From Mesorhizobium denitrificans (GTDB taxonomy: Bacteria; Pseudomonadota; Alphaproteobacteria; Rhizobiales; Rhizobiaceae): DNA of 64,000 nucleotides. This document shows positions 10,239 through 20,156 of this stretch, one piece after another; within the stretch, counting starts at the first letter, position 1, and the number at the start of each line of letters is the position of its first letter. Both the position numbers and the translations under genes were made by a program. Under the pieces are notes generated by a model. The model was not told where the DNA came from and did not search any database. It worked only from the letters and a program-made list of their open reading frames with translations. Location of the stretch: the NCBI RefSeq assembly GCF_003403035.1, contig NZ_QURN01000004.1, positions 248,001 to 312,000 on the forward strand. The letters run 5' to 3'.

Positions 10239-10261
10239 AGGGCCTCCGAAATGGAGGCCCT
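10239..10261 (-). terminator. Hairpin after the Gfo/Idh gene
   Basis: A 9-bp perfect stem (AGGGCCTCC at 10239-10247 with GGAGGCCCT at 10253-10261) and a 5-nt loop. It lies downstream of the minus-strand oxidoreductase. The T-tract after it on the minus strand is poor (TTCGCATTTGG), so termination may be weak. Confidence 0.55.
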
Positions 10262-10331
10262 GCTCAAATGGGTAGCGCGTTGACCACTTTCCAGTGATCG
10301 GATGCGGGTTACGGTCGCCAGATACTGGGCT

Positions 10332-11318
10332 TCAGACCTTTTCCCACCCGTTCACTTTTCCGGCACGGAAGATGGCGTCGATCAGCTTCTGGTTCTTTAC
10401 AGAATTTTCCAGCGTGAACACTTCGCCGCTACCGCCCTGCGCCACTTTTGCAAATGTCTCGATCTCGTAGCGGTACTGCTGTGCGCCGGGGAAGCGCCAA
10501 ACCTGGGCTTCCGTGTGGCGCTGGTTGTGCAGTTCGACGCGGTGATGGTCATAAACACCAGCGTTAAAAGGCGCAGATACCTCAATATATCCTTTGTCTC
10601 CGTGGAAGACCATGAATTGACGCGCGGCCAGCTGCGTTGCGACATAGAACGAGAGTTCAAAATCACCGAAATCTGCGCGAATTGACGAGTAAGTATCCGT
10701 CTTGAACTTCTTATCTCGCTCGACCGTCGCCTGGACGCGCTTGGGTTCCTTTCCAGTCACGAAGCGCGTGCCGACGGTGGGGTAAACACCAATATCGAGC
10801 AACGCTCCGCCGCCAAGCTCAACCTTGTTGCGCATATTGTTTGGATCGACGTTGAAGTAGGTGAAGGCGCCCTGCACATGTTTCAGCGTGCCGATAGCCC
10901 CTGACTGAACAAGCTCGCGCACCTTCAGCCATTGCGGGTGGTATGTGACCATGAACGCTTCACACACCAATACCTTCTTTTTGTTGCGAAGCTTGATCAG
11001 CGGCGCGATGTCTTTCGCATCCAGCGCCAAGGGCTTTTCGACCAGAACATGCTTGCCTGCCTCAATTGCCTTTGCAGTCCACTCGACGTGCTGGGAGGTG
11101 GGAAGCGGAATATACACGCCGTCCACCTGATCAGACGCGAGCAACTCCTCATAAGAGCCGAATGCGTGACGAGCACCGAAATGCGCCGTCAGCTTTTTAG
11201 CTTTGGAGAGATCACGACTGGCGATTGCAGCGAGAACGCTGCCTTCGGCTTCTACAATTGCCGGTATCAACTGCTCGCGCGCAATCTTGGCAGTCGACAA
11301 AACACCCCAACGAAACAT
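10332..11318 (-). CDS. Gfo/Idh/MocA family NAD(P)-dependent oxidoreductase
   Basis: A 328-residue protein with an N-terminal Rossmann fold ([20 protein letters not shown]) and the family motif EKPLAL ([12 protein letters not shown]) near residue 95. The C-terminal domain includes [13 protein letters not shown]. Relatives oxidise or reduce sugars, inositols and related polyols, but the substrate here cannot be told. Start ATG 11318 follows a very strong GAGGAGGT; an in-frame extension to 11378 is disregarded. It is third in a deoC-ALDH-oxidoreductase series on the minus strand, 65 bp after the dehydrogenase. Confidence 0.88.
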   Translation of the reverse strand: MFRWGVLSTAKIAREQLIPAIVEAEGSVLAAIASRDLSKAKKLTAHFGARHAFGSYEELLASDQVDGVYIPLPTSQHVEWTAKAIEAGKHVLVEKPLALDAKDIAPLIKLRNKKKVLVCEAFMVTYHPQWLKVRELVQSGAIGTLKHVQGAFTYFNVDPNNMRNKVELGGGALLDIGVYPTVGTRFVTGKEPKRVQATVERDKKFKTDTYSSIRADFGDFELSFYVATQLAARQFMVFHGDKGYIEVSAPFNAGVYDHHRVELHNQRHTEAQVWRFPGAQQYRYEIETFAKVAQGGSGEVFTLENSVKNQKLIDAIFRAGKVNGWEKV

Positions 11319-11383
11319 CCGCACCTCCTCAAGAATTAGGTCGGTGCGGACATTTGCTGGAATTGCGCTGCGGTGCAAGCCGG

Positions 11384-13756
11384 CTAGTCGCCGTATGGTA
11401 CCCAGACGTTCTTGATCTCGACCGCGCGGCGCAGGAAGGTGTCGTTGTGAGCGTCAGATGTCCAATCGATTGCGCGGCCATTGCTGGTCCATACGCGCTT
11501 GAGATTTCCGACCGACTCGACTTCTGCGTAAGTGCATGTGTCAGCCTCTGCAACAACCCAAAGACCATCGACGTCATCATGCTTGGCGAGCACCGCCGTA
11601 AGCTCAGACGGATAACCCGTAACAATGTTGATCGCACCTGCCGGAATATCCGAATACTCGATCACCTCGTAAAGTCCTGTAGCGACCAGAGGCGAACGCG
11701 CAGACGGCACGGCGACAACGGTGTTGCCCATCGCAAGAGCCGGCGCGACCATTGAGATGAGTCCGAGCAACGGCGCATCATCGCCTGGCACGACACCTAG
11801 AACACCGACCGGCTCATTGAGTGCAAGCGTAACGGCGCGCGATGGTGGCTGATGAACGCGACCCTCGAACTTGTCAGACATGCCCGCGTGATAGAACAAA
11901 CGCTCAATTGAAAGGTCCACTTCAGCGCGTGCAGCCTGCGGGGCAGCGCCGGTCAACTGCGCGAGGCGCGCGGCAAATTCAGCCGCACGGCCTGAAAGAT
12001 TTTCGGCGAAGTAATACAGCACTTGCGCGCGATTGTAGGCCGTGGCTTCTCCCCACGCCTTGCAGGCACGCGCTGCTGCTACTGCATCGCGAATGTCTTT
12101 GCGATTTCCCTGTCCAGACTCGCCGGCGAGCTTCCCCTTCTTATCCAGAACGGGGAACGAATAATTGCCATCGGGGCGAACCTGCTTGCCGCCGATGAAA
12201 AGCTTGGCAGTGCGGTCGATTGAGAGAATATCGTAGTCGCCCTGACGCTGGAAACCTGCTTTCGATGCGGGCTTTATCTCGGCACCCGGCGCAGCCTTCG
12301 GCGCAAGATATTCCAGCATGCCTTCGCGCCCGCCTTCGCGGCCAAAGCCGCTTTCGCGATAGCCACCAAAGCCACAAGCGGCATCGAACATGTTTGTGCC
12401 GTTGATCCACACCACGCCAGCCTTCAACTGTGGAGCGACATGCAGCGCAACATTGATGTTTTCGCTCCAGATCGACGCGGCGAGGCCATAGCGTGTGTTG
12501 TTGGCGATCTCGATGGCCTCATCCTGATTGCGGAAGGTCATTGTCGCGAGAACGGGACCGAAGACCTCCTCTTGCGCGAGAATGTTGGAAGGGGAAACGC
12601 CAGTCGCCAGCGTTGGCAGCACGAAGTAGCCGGAAGATGGCAGGGTGAAATCCGGTTGCCAGCAATCCGCACCCTGCGCCGCACCCTCAGACACAAGGCC
12701 CTTCACGCGTTCAAGCTGGGTTTTGTCCACCAACGGACCAATGTCAGTGTTCTTGTCGAGTGGAGCGCCCACGCGCAGTCGCGACATGCGCTGTTTGACT
12801 TTTGCAATCAGCGCGTCGGCAACGCTTTCCTGTACGAGCAGACGCGATCCCGCGCAGCATACCTGACCCTGATTGAACCAGATGCCATCGACCAGCCCTT
12901 CGACAGCGCTGTCAAGATCGGCGTCCTCGAACACGATGAAGGCCGATTTACCGCCAAGCTCAAGGGAGAGTTTCTTGCCCGAACCGGCAGTCTCCCTGCG
13001 GATGATCTTCCCGACTTCCGATGAGCCGGTAAATGCAATCTTGTCTATACCCGGCTGATTGACGATCGCCTCGCCTGTTTCAGGTCCACCCGGAACGATA
13101 TTGATCACGCCTTTCGGCACACCGGCGCGCTCACAGATTTCCGCGAACAGGATCGCCGTGAGCGGCGTAAACTCCGCTGGCTTGAGCACGACAGTGCAGC
13201 CGGCGGCAAGCGCGGGCGCAATCTTCCACGCCAGCATCAATAGTGGGAAATTCCAGGGAATGATCTGGCCAACGACACCAACGGCCTTCTGGTCGGGAAA
13301 TTCCTTGTCGAGCGTCTGCGCCCAACCCGCGTGATAAAGGAAGTGGCGGATGGCGAGCGGCACGTCCACATCGCGGCTTTCGCGGATCGGCTTGCCGTTG
13401 TCGACAGATTCGAGCACGGCGAGCAGGCGCTGGTGGCGCTGCATTCCACGTCCGATTGCGTAAAGCACCTTGGCGCGGTCAAAGCCCGAGGAGGCGGACC
13501 ATTTCGGAAGCGCTTTCTGAGCCGCAGCTACGGCGGCATCTACATCGGCCTTGCTGGCCTCGGATACCTTGGTCAGCACCTTGCCGGTGGCGGGATCGCG
13601 TGTTTCGAAGGTCTTGCCATCCGAGGCAGCGCGCCACTCGCCTGCAATGTAGAGCGATTTGCTGAAATCACGCGAGCCGAGCCAGAGGTCAGCTTCTTCC
13701 CGGCTTTCAGGGGCCGGGCCATATTCCATTGCGTGGAAGCGTTCGAGAATATTCAT
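11384..13756 (-). CDS. ALDH16-type aldehyde dehydrogenase with duplicated, degenerate C-terminal domain
   Basis: A 790-residue protein. Residues ~35-480 are a full aldehyde dehydrogenase: PWNF (Asn169), LKPAEFTP (Lys192), [13 protein letters not shown] (Glu266) and GQVCCAG with Cys300 as catalytic nucleophile. Residues ~510-790 form a second ALDH-like half that keeps fold fragments ([23 protein letters not shown]) but lacks the ELGG and GQxC motifs. That architecture matches the ALDH16 family, in which bacterial members are active. GGGGGAG precedes ATG 13756. deoC, which makes acetaldehyde, ends 15 bp upstream, so removal of acetaldehyde is a sensible but unproven role. Confidence 0.9.
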   Translation of the reverse strand: MNILERFHAMEYGPAPESREEADLWLGSRDFSKSLYIAGEWRAASDGKTFETRDPATGKVLTKVSEASKADVDAAVAAAQKALPKWSASSGFDRAKVLYAIGRGMQRHQRLLAVLESVDNGKPIRESRDVDVPLAIRHFLYHAGWAQTLDKEFPDQKAVGVVGQIIPWNFPLLMLAWKIAPALAAGCTVVLKPAEFTPLTAILFAEICERAGVPKGVINIVPGGPETGEAIVNQPGIDKIAFTGSSEVGKIIRRETAGSGKKLSLELGGKSAFIVFEDADLDSAVEGLVDGIWFNQGQVCCAGSRLLVQESVADALIAKVKQRMSRLRVGAPLDKNTDIGPLVDKTQLERVKGLVSEGAAQGADCWQPDFTLPSSGYFVLPTLATGVSPSNILAQEEVFGPVLATMTFRNQDEAIEIANNTRYGLAASIWSENINVALHVAPQLKAGVVWINGTNMFDAACGFGGYRESGFGREGGREGMLEYLAPKAAPGAEIKPASKAGFQRQGDYDILSIDRTAKLFIGGKQVRPDGNYSFPVLDKKGKLAGESGQGNRKDIRDAVAAARACKAWGEATAYNRAQVLYYFAENLSGRAAEFAARLAQLTGAAPQAARAEVDLSIERLFYHAGMSDKFEGRVHQPPSRAVTLALNEPVGVLGVVPGDDAPLLGLISMVAPALAMGNTVVAVPSARSPLVATGLYEVIEYSDIPAGAINIVTGYPSELTAVLAKHDDVDGLWVVAEADTCTYAEVESVGNLKRVWTSNGRAIDWTSDAHNDTFLRRAVEIKNVWVPYGD

Positions 13757-13770
13757 GATCCGAACTCCCC

Positions 13771-14862
13771 CTAAGCCAGCGCGTGACGATGATTGGCCGA
13801 ATAGTGGCCTGTGACGTGATGCTCAAGCTGGCGTTCAATGTCAGTGAGCAGGCTCGATGCGCCGAAACGCAATAACTCAGGCTCTAGCCACGGACGTCCG
13901 AGTTCTTCCTTGATGAGCACGAGCCAGTCGAGTGCAGCCTTGGCAGTGGAGATGCCACCAGCGGGCTTGAAGCCGATCATATAGCCCGTTTCCTCGAAAT
14001 AGGCCCGTATAGCGCGCACCATTGCGAGGCCGACCGGAAGCGTTGCGTTTACACTTTCCTTGCCGGTCGAGGTTTTGATGAAGTCAGCGCCGGCCATCAT
14101 GGCCACCATCGAAGCGAGCGTTACGTTGCGCAAAGTTGCGAGGTCGCCAGTTCCGAGAATGACTTTAAGGTGCGCATTACCGCAGGCCGCGCGCATAGCC
14201 GCGATTTCATCGTAGAGTTCCTGCCACTTGGCCTCGTAAACAAGACCGCGCTTGATCACCACGTCGATCTCATCTGCGCCGTCATTCACTGACGCTTCGA
14301 TTTCTTTCAGCCTTGTGTCCAGCGGTGCGAGGCCGTGCGGAAACGCGGTGGAAACGGCAGCAACGTGAATGCCGGAGCCCTTCAAGGCTTGAGCGGCAGT
14401 TGCGACGAAGGGGTGATATACACAGACGGCGGCGGGGCGCACTGGCGTCGAACCCAGCCCAAGGCCAATGCTTATGTCACGCCGCAGCGGTTGCAATGCT
14501 TTCGCACAGAGGCGGCGAATGCGCTCGTCCGTGTCGTTGGAATTAAGCGATGTCAGGTCCATGACCGCCAGCGCGCGCAGTAGCCACGCTGCTTGATTAT
14601 CGCCCTTGATCGAGCGGCGCTTAGCCATCGTCTGTACGCGGCGCTCCAACGCTGAGCGATTGACGTTGCGCATGGATTCCACGAACCCGATATCGAGCTT
14701 CATGCCCGGATTTCGGGCAATTCCGTGCCCGGTATGCGCTGGCGTATTGGCGGGGGCTGGTGCGACCTCGTTCTTTAACGGCGGCGCCTCTACCGACTTG
14801 CGAATGGGAATCTGCGGCAGGTCAGTTACGTCGGCCTCGGCTGGCTGCGCTTTGCCTTTCAT
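13771..14862 (-). CDS. deoC: Deoxyribose-phosphate aldolase
   Basis: A class I aldolase of about 363 residues that splits 2-deoxyribose 5-phosphate into glyceraldehyde 3-phosphate and acetaldehyde in deoxynucleoside catabolism. The Schiff-base lysine is in GADFIKTSTGK. DEIDVVIKRG and VKVIL-type segments (HLKVILGTG) are also visible, and a C-terminal GASSLL binds phosphate. The N-terminal ~60 residues are proline/alanine-rich and probably disordered. ATG 14862 is chosen because GAGG lies nine bases upstream; an in-frame ATG at 14871 is also possible. First gene of the deoC-ALDH16-Gfo/Idh series. Confidence 0.92.
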   Translation of the reverse strand: MKGKAQPAEADVTDLPQIPIRKSVEAPPLKNEVAPAPANTPAHTGHGIARNPGMKLDIGFVESMRNVNRSALERRVQTMAKRRSIKGDNQAAWLLRALAVMDLTSLNSNDTDERIRRLCAKALQPLRRDISIGLGLGSTPVRPAAVCVYHPFVATAAQALKGSGIHVAAVSTAFPHGLAPLDTRLKEIEASVNDGADEIDVVIKRGLVYEAKWQELYDEIAAMRAACGNAHLKVILGTGDLATLRNVTLASMVAMMAGADFIKTSTGKESVNATLPVGLAMVRAIRAYFEETGYMIGFKPAGGISTAKAALDWLVLIKEELGRPWLEPELLRFGASSLLTDIERQLEHHVTGHYSANHRHALA

Positions 14863-14999
14863 GGAGGGCATCCTCGTCGTTTCCGCTGGAGGCCGAATTA
14901 TTATGAGCACAACCGCGCCAGCACAAGACTAGTCACACCGACGCAACGCAATTCTTATTTCATTGCGACGAATTGTTTCGGGTGAGCGGCCCTGCTGAT

Positions 15000-15752
15000 T
15001 TAGACGTGCTGGCCGCCGTTAATGTGGATCTCGGCGCCGTTAACATAAGACGATTGGCCTGAGCACAGGAAATAAATGATGTCAGCAACCTCTGCTGTTG
15101 AACCGAGGCGGCGCAGGGGAATGCCTTCAACGATCTTATCCGTGCCGGGGGAGAGGATCGCGGTGTCGATTTCGCCCGGCGCAATGGCATTAACCCGAAT
15201 GCCGTGCGGCCCAAAGTCAGCTGCCATTTCGCGCGTAAGTGAGCCAAGCGCTGCCTTTGAAGTTGCATAAGCGGTTCCGGCGAATGGGTGCACGCGCGTA
15301 CCCGCGATGGATGTGACGTTGACGATTGAGCCTTTGGCTAAGGCGAGTTCCTTGAACAATCCACGCGCCAGCATGATAGGGGCGAAGAAATTCACCTGAA
15401 ACACATCGCGCCAGACATGCATCGGCGTATCGATGGAGTTCATGCGCCCGTCGCCGCTCGATAATTTGGGGGAAATGCCTGCATTGTTGACCAGCGCGGT
15501 AAGCTGCCCACCATTTGTTTCAAGACGGTGGCGAATTTCCGAAACCGCGACACCCACGTCTTCCGGGTCGGCGAGGTCAACCTTTATGTGATCTTCCGGT
15601 CCGGCAGGCCAGGGGCAGTTTTCGGCAAATGGCTGGCGCGAGCAGGTGATAACCCTCCAGCCTTCGCGCGAGAAACGCTTGACGGTGGCGTGGCCGATGC
15701 CACGGCTGGCACCCGTGAGGACCAATGTCTTGCGCTGATCAGAACCCGTCAT
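15000..15752 (-). CDS. SDR family NAD(P)-dependent oxidoreductase
   Basis: A 250-residue classical short-chain dehydrogenase. The cofactor motif is TGASRGIG near residue 12. The NAG motif is in LVNNAGISP, and the active-site YxxxK is in TAYATSKAAL, with the serine in NVTSIAG. The C-terminal stretch GAEIHINGGQ is typical. Start ATG 15752 follows GGGAG; a 21-residue extension to 15815 is unsupported. The substrate is unknown. It is divergent from the LysR gene at 15889, so the regulator may also control it. Confidence 0.88.
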   Translation of the reverse strand: MTGSDQRKTLVLTGASRGIGHATVKRFSREGWRVITCSRQPFAENCPWPAGPEDHIKVDLADPEDVGVAVSEIRHRLETNGGQLTALVNNAGISPKLSSGDGRMNSIDTPMHVWRDVFQVNFFAPIMLARGLFKELALAKGSIVNVTSIAGTRVHPFAGTAYATSKAALGSLTREMAADFGPHGIRVNAIAPGEIDTAILSPGTDKIVEGIPLRRLGSTAEVADIIYFLCSGQSSYVNGAEIHINGGQHV

Positions 15753-15888
15753 TGCAATCTCCCGACCGGCCAAATCCTGCCAGCTAGACTCCGATTTAGC
15801 GCAACGGACAAACAAAACAACTGTGGCAATAAAAAATGGCGCGCCGATTCCGCTTCAAAAGCGATGTGTAGCCGTATTTATTGCGCGC

Positions 15889-16797
15889 ATGGCATTCACA
15901 TTCAGACAGTTGCAGTTTTTCGTGGCGGTGGCCGAGCAGGGTACGGTCTCGGGCGCTGCGCAGGCACTGTCGATTTCACAATCCTCCGTAACCGAGGCAA
16001 TCAAGGAACTGGAAGCAGACCTCGGCGTGGCGCTGTTCGAGCGGCATCCGCGTGGGCTGAATATCACCCACCAGGGACACCAGTTTCTGCGCCATGCGAC
16101 GAAAATCCTGACCGGCGTTTCTGATGCACGCAGGGCGTTTTCCGGCGAGGCGGCTGAGCGTGGTGGGCATCTGCATCTCGGTGTAACCTCACTGGTTGCA
16201 GGCTATGTCCTATCGGACTTGCTGGCGCGCTATCGCCGCGCGTTTCCGGGAGTGCAGGTTTCCGCAGTCGAGGACAATGGCGACTATCTCGAACATCTTC
16301 TGATCGGTGGGGAACTCGATGTTGCCGTTATGGTGATTTCCAACCTGCGCGACCGCATGGCGTTGCAGGCGGAAATCATCGAGGTATCGCCTTATCGCCT
16401 GTGGCTGCCGCTTGGTCATCATCTGGCCGGAGCTGAGATCATAAATTTGCAGGACCTCGCCTCTGAGCCGCTGATTATGCTCACCATAGACGAGATCGAG
16501 GAGAATACCGGAAAGCTGCTCGCCGCGCTCGGCACAAAGCCACATGTCGCGTTTCGCACGCGTTCTGTGGAAGCTGTTCGCAGTCTCGTTGCAACCGGCG
16601 CGGGTGTCGCACTTCTGCCGGACCTTGTGTACCGTCCCTGGTCGTTGGAAGGCGACCGTATCGAATCTCGCGATATTTCCGGCACGCTGCCAGTGGTGCA
16701 GGTTGGCATGGTTTGGCGGCGCGGGTCGGGCCTTACACCGACGGCCCGCGATTTTATTTCCATCGCACAAGGTCAACGCACCATCCGCCAACGCTGA
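15889..16797 (+). CDS. LysR-family transcriptional regulator
   Basis: A 302-residue LysR regulator. The winged helix-turn-helix is at residues 1-60 (FRQLQFFVAVAEQGTVSGAA, then SQSSVTEAIKELEADLG and LFERHPRGL). A periplasmic-binding-like effector domain follows from ~90. Start ATG 15889 gives the usual N-terminus; an in-frame extension to 15823 is not supported. It sits between a divergent SDR gene and a co-directional polyamine-type ABC operon. A consensus LysR box at 16801-16815 lies directly after its stop and 105 bp or more before the operon's first gene. The likely target is that operon, with the effector possibly putrescine or a derivative; this is inference. Confidence 0.9.
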   Translation: MAFTFRQLQFFVAVAEQGTVSGAAQALSISQSSVTEAIKELEADLGVALFERHPRGLNITHQGHQFLRHATKILTGVSDARRAFSGEAAERGGHLHLGVTSLVAGYVLSDLLARYRRAFPGVQVSAVEDNGDYLEHLLIGGELDVAVMVISNLRDRMALQAEIIEVSPYRLWLPLGHHLAGAEIINLQDLASEPLIMLTIDEIEENTGKLLAALGTKPHVAFRTRSVEAVRSLVATGAGVALLPDLVYRPWSLEGDRIESRDISGTLPVVQVGMVWRRGSGLTPTARDFISIAQGQRTIRQR

Positions 16798-16799
16798 GG

Positions 16800-16820
16800 T
16801 ATCGGAAATTCCGATATCGG
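16800..16820 (+). promoter_or_regulatory. Candidate LysR operator (ATC-N9-GAT) upstream of the polyamine-type operon
   Basis: Bases 16800-16816 form an inverted repeat, TATCGGAA, one central A, TTCCGATA. Inside it is ATC (16801-16803), nine bases, GAT (16813-16815), the classic LysR-type box. A second perfect palindrome, CCGATATCGG at 16811-16820, overlaps it. The site follows the LysR stop and precedes the binding-protein gene. Confidence 0.6.
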
Positions 16821-16922
16821 CGTTCTTGTAAATGAATTTGCGAATGGTCTGAAATCGAAGCAACTTTCAATCAGGGATTTTAACCGCCGATGGAGAGCGG
16901 CCCTGCAATGGGAGATGTCACG

Positions 16923-18080
16923 ATGCAAGCGTTCATGAAAACATGCACTGCGCTCGCGCTCATTTTGAGCTTCACGGCCCATGCGGGCGCGCAGATCAAG
17001 GAAATAGGCAAGGCCGAAGGGCAGGTCACAATCGTTGCGTGGCCGGGCTATATCGAGCGCGGCGAAACTGACAAGAATTTCGACTGGGTGACCAAGTTCG
17101 AGCAGGCCAGCGGGTGTAAGGTCAACGTCAAGACCGCCAATACATCCGACGAAATGGTCGCGCTCATGAATGAGGGCGGTTTCGATCTCGTCACCGCGTC
17201 GGGCGATGCGTCGCTGCGGCTCGTTGCCGGCAAGCGCGTTCAGCCGATCAATGTTGATCTCATCAAGAGCTGGCCAAATGTCGACGACCGCCTCAAGAAT
17301 GCGCCTTGGCATACGGTCGATGGTGTACACTACGGCGTACCCTACATGTGGGGTCCGAACGTTCTGATGTACAACACGAACGTGTTCAAGGAAGCACCGA
17401 CAAGCTGGAAGGTCGTGTTCGAGCCGATGGACCTGCCGGATGGTAAGCCGAATGCCGGACGCGTGCAGGCTTACGACGGCCCGATCCACATTGCCGATGC
17501 TGCGCAATATCTGATGGCGCATAAACCGGAACTCGGCATCAAGAGCCCGTATGAACTCAACGAAGATCAATATAAGGCCGCGCTTGATTTGCTGCGCGAA
17601 CAGCGCAAGCTCGTTGGCCGCTATTGGCATGATGCGTTTATCCAGATCGATGACTTCAAGAATGAAGGCGTGGTTGCGTCGGGATCTTGGCCGTTCCAGG
17701 TGAATCTGCTGAAGGGCGAGAAGCAGCCTGTCGGCTCGACGTTCCCTGAAGAGGGCGTAACTGGATGGGCCGACACCACCATGATGAGCGTGGATTCCGC
17801 CAATCCGAACTGCGCCTATATGTGGATGGAACATACGCTTTCCTCCAATCTCCAGAGCGACCTTTCGGTGTGGTTCGGGGCTAACCCATCCGTGCCTGCG
17901 GCCTGCACAGACGGCAGTGGCCAACAGACCAAGGAAGGTTGCTCCGCAAATGGTTTCGACAATTTCGACAAGGTTCATTTCTGGACGACGCCCACAACCA
18001 AGTGCGCAAGCCAGAATGATGCCTGCGTTCCCTACTACCGTTGGGTGTCCGACTATATCGGCGTGATTGGCGGCCGCTGA
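16923..18080 (+). CDS. Polyamine-type ABC transporter, periplasmic substrate-binding protein (YdcS/PotD-like)
   Basis: A 385-residue secreted binding protein with a signal peptide (MQAFMKTCTALALILSFTAH, cleavage near AGA). The mature part begins with a putrescine/spermidine-binding-type segment (VTIVAWPGYIERGE) and keeps the COG0687 pattern EMVALMNEGGFDLVTASGD and GVPYMWGPNVLMYNT. Several cysteines near the C-terminus may form disulfides. Start ATG 16923 follows GGGAGA; earlier in-frame ATGs at 16890 and 16908 fit less well. It heads a five-gene cluster in the same order as E. coli ydcSTUVW. Substrate is inferred to be putrescine or a related diamine. Confidence 0.85.
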   Translation: MQAFMKTCTALALILSFTAHAGAQIKEIGKAEGQVTIVAWPGYIERGETDKNFDWVTKFEQASGCKVNVKTANTSDEMVALMNEGGFDLVTASGDASLRLVAGKRVQPINVDLIKSWPNVDDRLKNAPWHTVDGVHYGVPYMWGPNVLMYNTNVFKEAPTSWKVVFEPMDLPDGKPNAGRVQAYDGPIHIADAAQYLMAHKPELGIKSPYELNEDQYKAALDLLREQRKLVGRYWHDAFIQIDDFKNEGVVASGSWPFQVNLLKGEKQPVGSTFPEEGVTGWADTTMMSVDSANPNCAYMWMEHTLSSNLQSDLSVWFGANPSVPAACTDGSGQQTKEGCSANGFDNFDKVHFWTTPTTKCASQNDACVPYYRWVSDYIGVIGGR

Positions 18081-18083
18081 TCC

Positions 18084-18120
18084 GGCGCGGCCACCTCGCA
18101 TAACAGCGGGGTGGCCCGCC
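18084..18120 (+). promoter_or_regulatory. Stem-loop between binding-protein and ATPase genes
   Basis: Bases 18089-18095 (GGCCACC) pair with 18110-18116 (GGTGGCC). Inner CGC/GCG (18097-18099 with 18106-18108) and outer GGC/GCC pairs (18084-18086 with 18118-18120) extend the stem. There is no T-run. In ABC operons such hairpins often protect the binding-protein mRNA or reduce read-through into the membrane genes, so this is likely an expression-ratio element. Confidence 0.55.
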
Positions 18121-18198
18121 GAGACTTCGATGAAACAAATTGCGCTTATGAGTGCGATATCGCTATCGCGCTGACTAACGCTTGAACAGGGAATCCGG

Positions 18199-19197
18199 AT
18201 GGTTTCCGCGGTATCTTTTCAAAAAGTGTCCCGGCATTTCGGCTCGGTCAAAGCCGTGGATGCGGTCGATCTGGACATCGAGCCGGGCGAATTTTTCGCG
18301 ATGCTTGGCCCGAGCGGATCTGGCAAAACGACGTGCCTGCGATTGATTGCAGGTTTCGAGCAGCCAACGTCGGGCGCTATTTCGATCTTTGGCGAGCGCG
18401 CGGAAGGCGTGCCGCCTTACCGCCGCAATGTGAATACGGTGTTTCAGGACTACGCGCTGTTTCCGCACCTCAACGTGCTGGACAATGTAGCCTATGGCCT
18501 GATGGTCAAAGGCATTGGCCGCGCTGAACGGCTCAAGGCGGCGGAAGACACTTTGGCACTGGTGCGCCTACCCGGATATGGCAGCCGCATGCCGGGTCAG
18601 CTTTCCGGCGGGCAGAGACAGCGTGTGGCGCTGGCGCGTGCGCTGGTTAATCGACCCAAGGTTCTGCTGCTGGATGAACCACTCGGCGCGCTCGACCTGA
18701 AGCTGCGCGAAAACATGCAGGAGGAACTGAAGCTTCTGCAAAAGTCGCTCGGCGTGACGTTTATCTTCGTGACCCACGATCAGGGCGAGGCGCTTTCAAT
18801 GGCTGACCGGGTGGCTGTCTTTAATGATGGTCACATCATGCAGATCGGCACTCCACACGACATTTACCAGCGCCCAGCCTCTCGCTTCGTCGCTGATTTT
18901 GTTGGGTCATCAAATGTATTGCCGCCCGAATTCGTGAAGTTGCATTCCGGTCAGATGCGCTGGGCAAGTCTTAGACCCGAGGCAATTCGTGTGAAGAGAG
19001 AGCAGGATGCGAATGGCATTCCCGCAGATGTCGTTGCGCTGAATTATCTGGGCGCATCGACCCGCATTGCGCTCGATGTCAATGGTTTGCGACTGCACGC
19101 GATGATACCGGCTGGCCAGCCGCTTCCCGAACAGGGCGAGCGCGTAACGATCAGCTTCAATCGCGAGCAGATTCACTTGATGGATGGCGAGGCATGA
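18199..19197 (+). CDS. Polyamine-type ABC transporter ATP-binding protein
   Basis: A 332-residue ATPase that powers the two permeases downstream. It has Walker A GPSGSGKTT near residue 38, Q-loop VFQDYALFPH, signature LSGGQRQRVALARAL, Walker B LLLDEPLGALD and the switch histidine in FVTHDQGEA. The C-terminal ~100 residues form a TOBE-type regulatory domain (SLRPEAIRVKRE). Start ATG 18199 follows CAGGGAA. The stop overlaps the ATG of the first permease by four bases. Confidence 0.93.
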   Translation: MVSAVSFQKVSRHFGSVKAVDAVDLDIEPGEFFAMLGPSGSGKTTCLRLIAGFEQPTSGAISIFGERAEGVPPYRRNVNTVFQDYALFPHLNVLDNVAYGLMVKGIGRAERLKAAEDTLALVRLPGYGSRMPGQLSGGQRQRVALARALVNRPKVLLLDEPLGALDLKLRENMQEELKLLQKSLGVTFIFVTHDQGEALSMADRVAVFNDGHIMQIGTPHDIYQRPASRFVADFVGSSNVLPPEFVKLHSGQMRWASLRPEAIRVKREQDANGIPADVVALNYLGASTRIALDVNGLRLHAMIPAGQPLPEQGERVTISFNREQIHLMDGEA

Positions 19198-20156
19198 GCA
19201 CCTCTGCCGCCATCGCTTCGACGAGCGCCGTATTGCCACGGCGGGGTGGCGTGTTGAATGCGTTGTCCGATGCGTTCTGGCGCAATCCGCGGCTACTTCT
19301 GTTCCTGATGCTGGCGCCGCCGGTTCTGTGGCTCGGCGTTGTTTACCTCGGCTCGCTGTTTGCGCTGCTGCTGCAAAGTTTCTTTTCGATTGATGAGTTC
19401 TCCGGACTGATCAACCGGGAGTTCACGCTCAAGACCTACGGCGAGCTGCTCCTTCCTTCCAATATGGACATAATGATCCGCACGGTCGTGATGGCGGCAT
19501 CGGTGACAATTGCGTCGGCGATCGTGGCTTTTCCGATCGCCTATTTCGCGGCGCGCTATGCGCGCGGCAAATGGAAGGCGCTGTTCTATCTTGGCGTGAT
19601 GCTGCCGCTATGGTCCAGCTATCTGGTGAAGGTCTATGCATGGAAGTTGATCCTCGCAAAGGAGGGCATCCTCACATGGGCGCTCGACAAGCTGCACCTC
19701 ACATGGCTGCTTGACGCATGGCTTTCGTTGCCGGTCGTTGGTGGCAACTCGCTGTCTGTGTCGTTCACCGGCACATTCATTGTATTCGTGTATGTCTGGC
19801 TGCCGTTCATGATTTTGCCGATACAGGCGGCGCTTGAACGCGTTCCGGGAAACCTGATCGAGGCTTCGGCAGACCTTGGTGCTTCACCTGCACAGACGTT
19901 TCGAAACGTATTGTTCCCGCTCGCGCTCCCGGGGATCATCGCCGGATCGATCTTCACATTCTCGCTGACGCTCGGCGATTACATCATCCCGCAGATCATC
20001 GGGAACTCGCAATATTTCATCGGGCAGGCTGTGTATTCGTTGCAAGGCACGGCAGGGAATATTCCGCTCGCCGCCGCTTTCACGGTGGTGCCAATCGTGG
20101 TGATGGGAATCTATCTCTGGATGGCCAGACGCATGGGGGCTTTCGATGCGCTCTGA
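19194..20156 (+). CDS. Polyamine-type ABC transporter permease 1 (PotB/YdcU-like)
   Basis: A 320-residue inner-membrane permease with about six predicted helices and a charged N-terminal extension. The ATPase-contact (EAA) loop is [25 protein letters not shown]. It forms the channel with the next gene product. ATG 19194 overlaps the ATPase stop (ATGA), and the stop lies 11 bases inside the second permease gene, so all three are translationally coupled. Confidence 0.9.
   Translation: MSTSAAIASTSAVLPRRGGVLNALSDAFWRNPRLLLFLMLAPPVLWLGVVYLGSLFALLLQSFFSIDEFSGLINREFTLKTYGELLLPSNMDIMIRTVVMAASVTIASAIVAFPIAYFAARYARGKWKALFYLGVMLPLWSSYLVKVYAWKLILAKEGILTWALDKLHLTWLLDAWLSLPVVGGNSLSVSFTGTFIVFVYVWLPFMILPIQAALERVPGNLIEASADLGASPAQTFRNVLFPLALPGIIAGSIFTFSLTLGDYIIPQIIGNSQYFIGQAVYSLQGTAGNIPLAAAFTVVPIVVMGIYLWMARRMGAFDAL

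Noticed and set aside
16773-18101. A 442-codon open frame opposite the polyamine-binding protein gene
   Set aside because: The plus-strand gene has a signal peptide and family motifs. The antisense frame has none.
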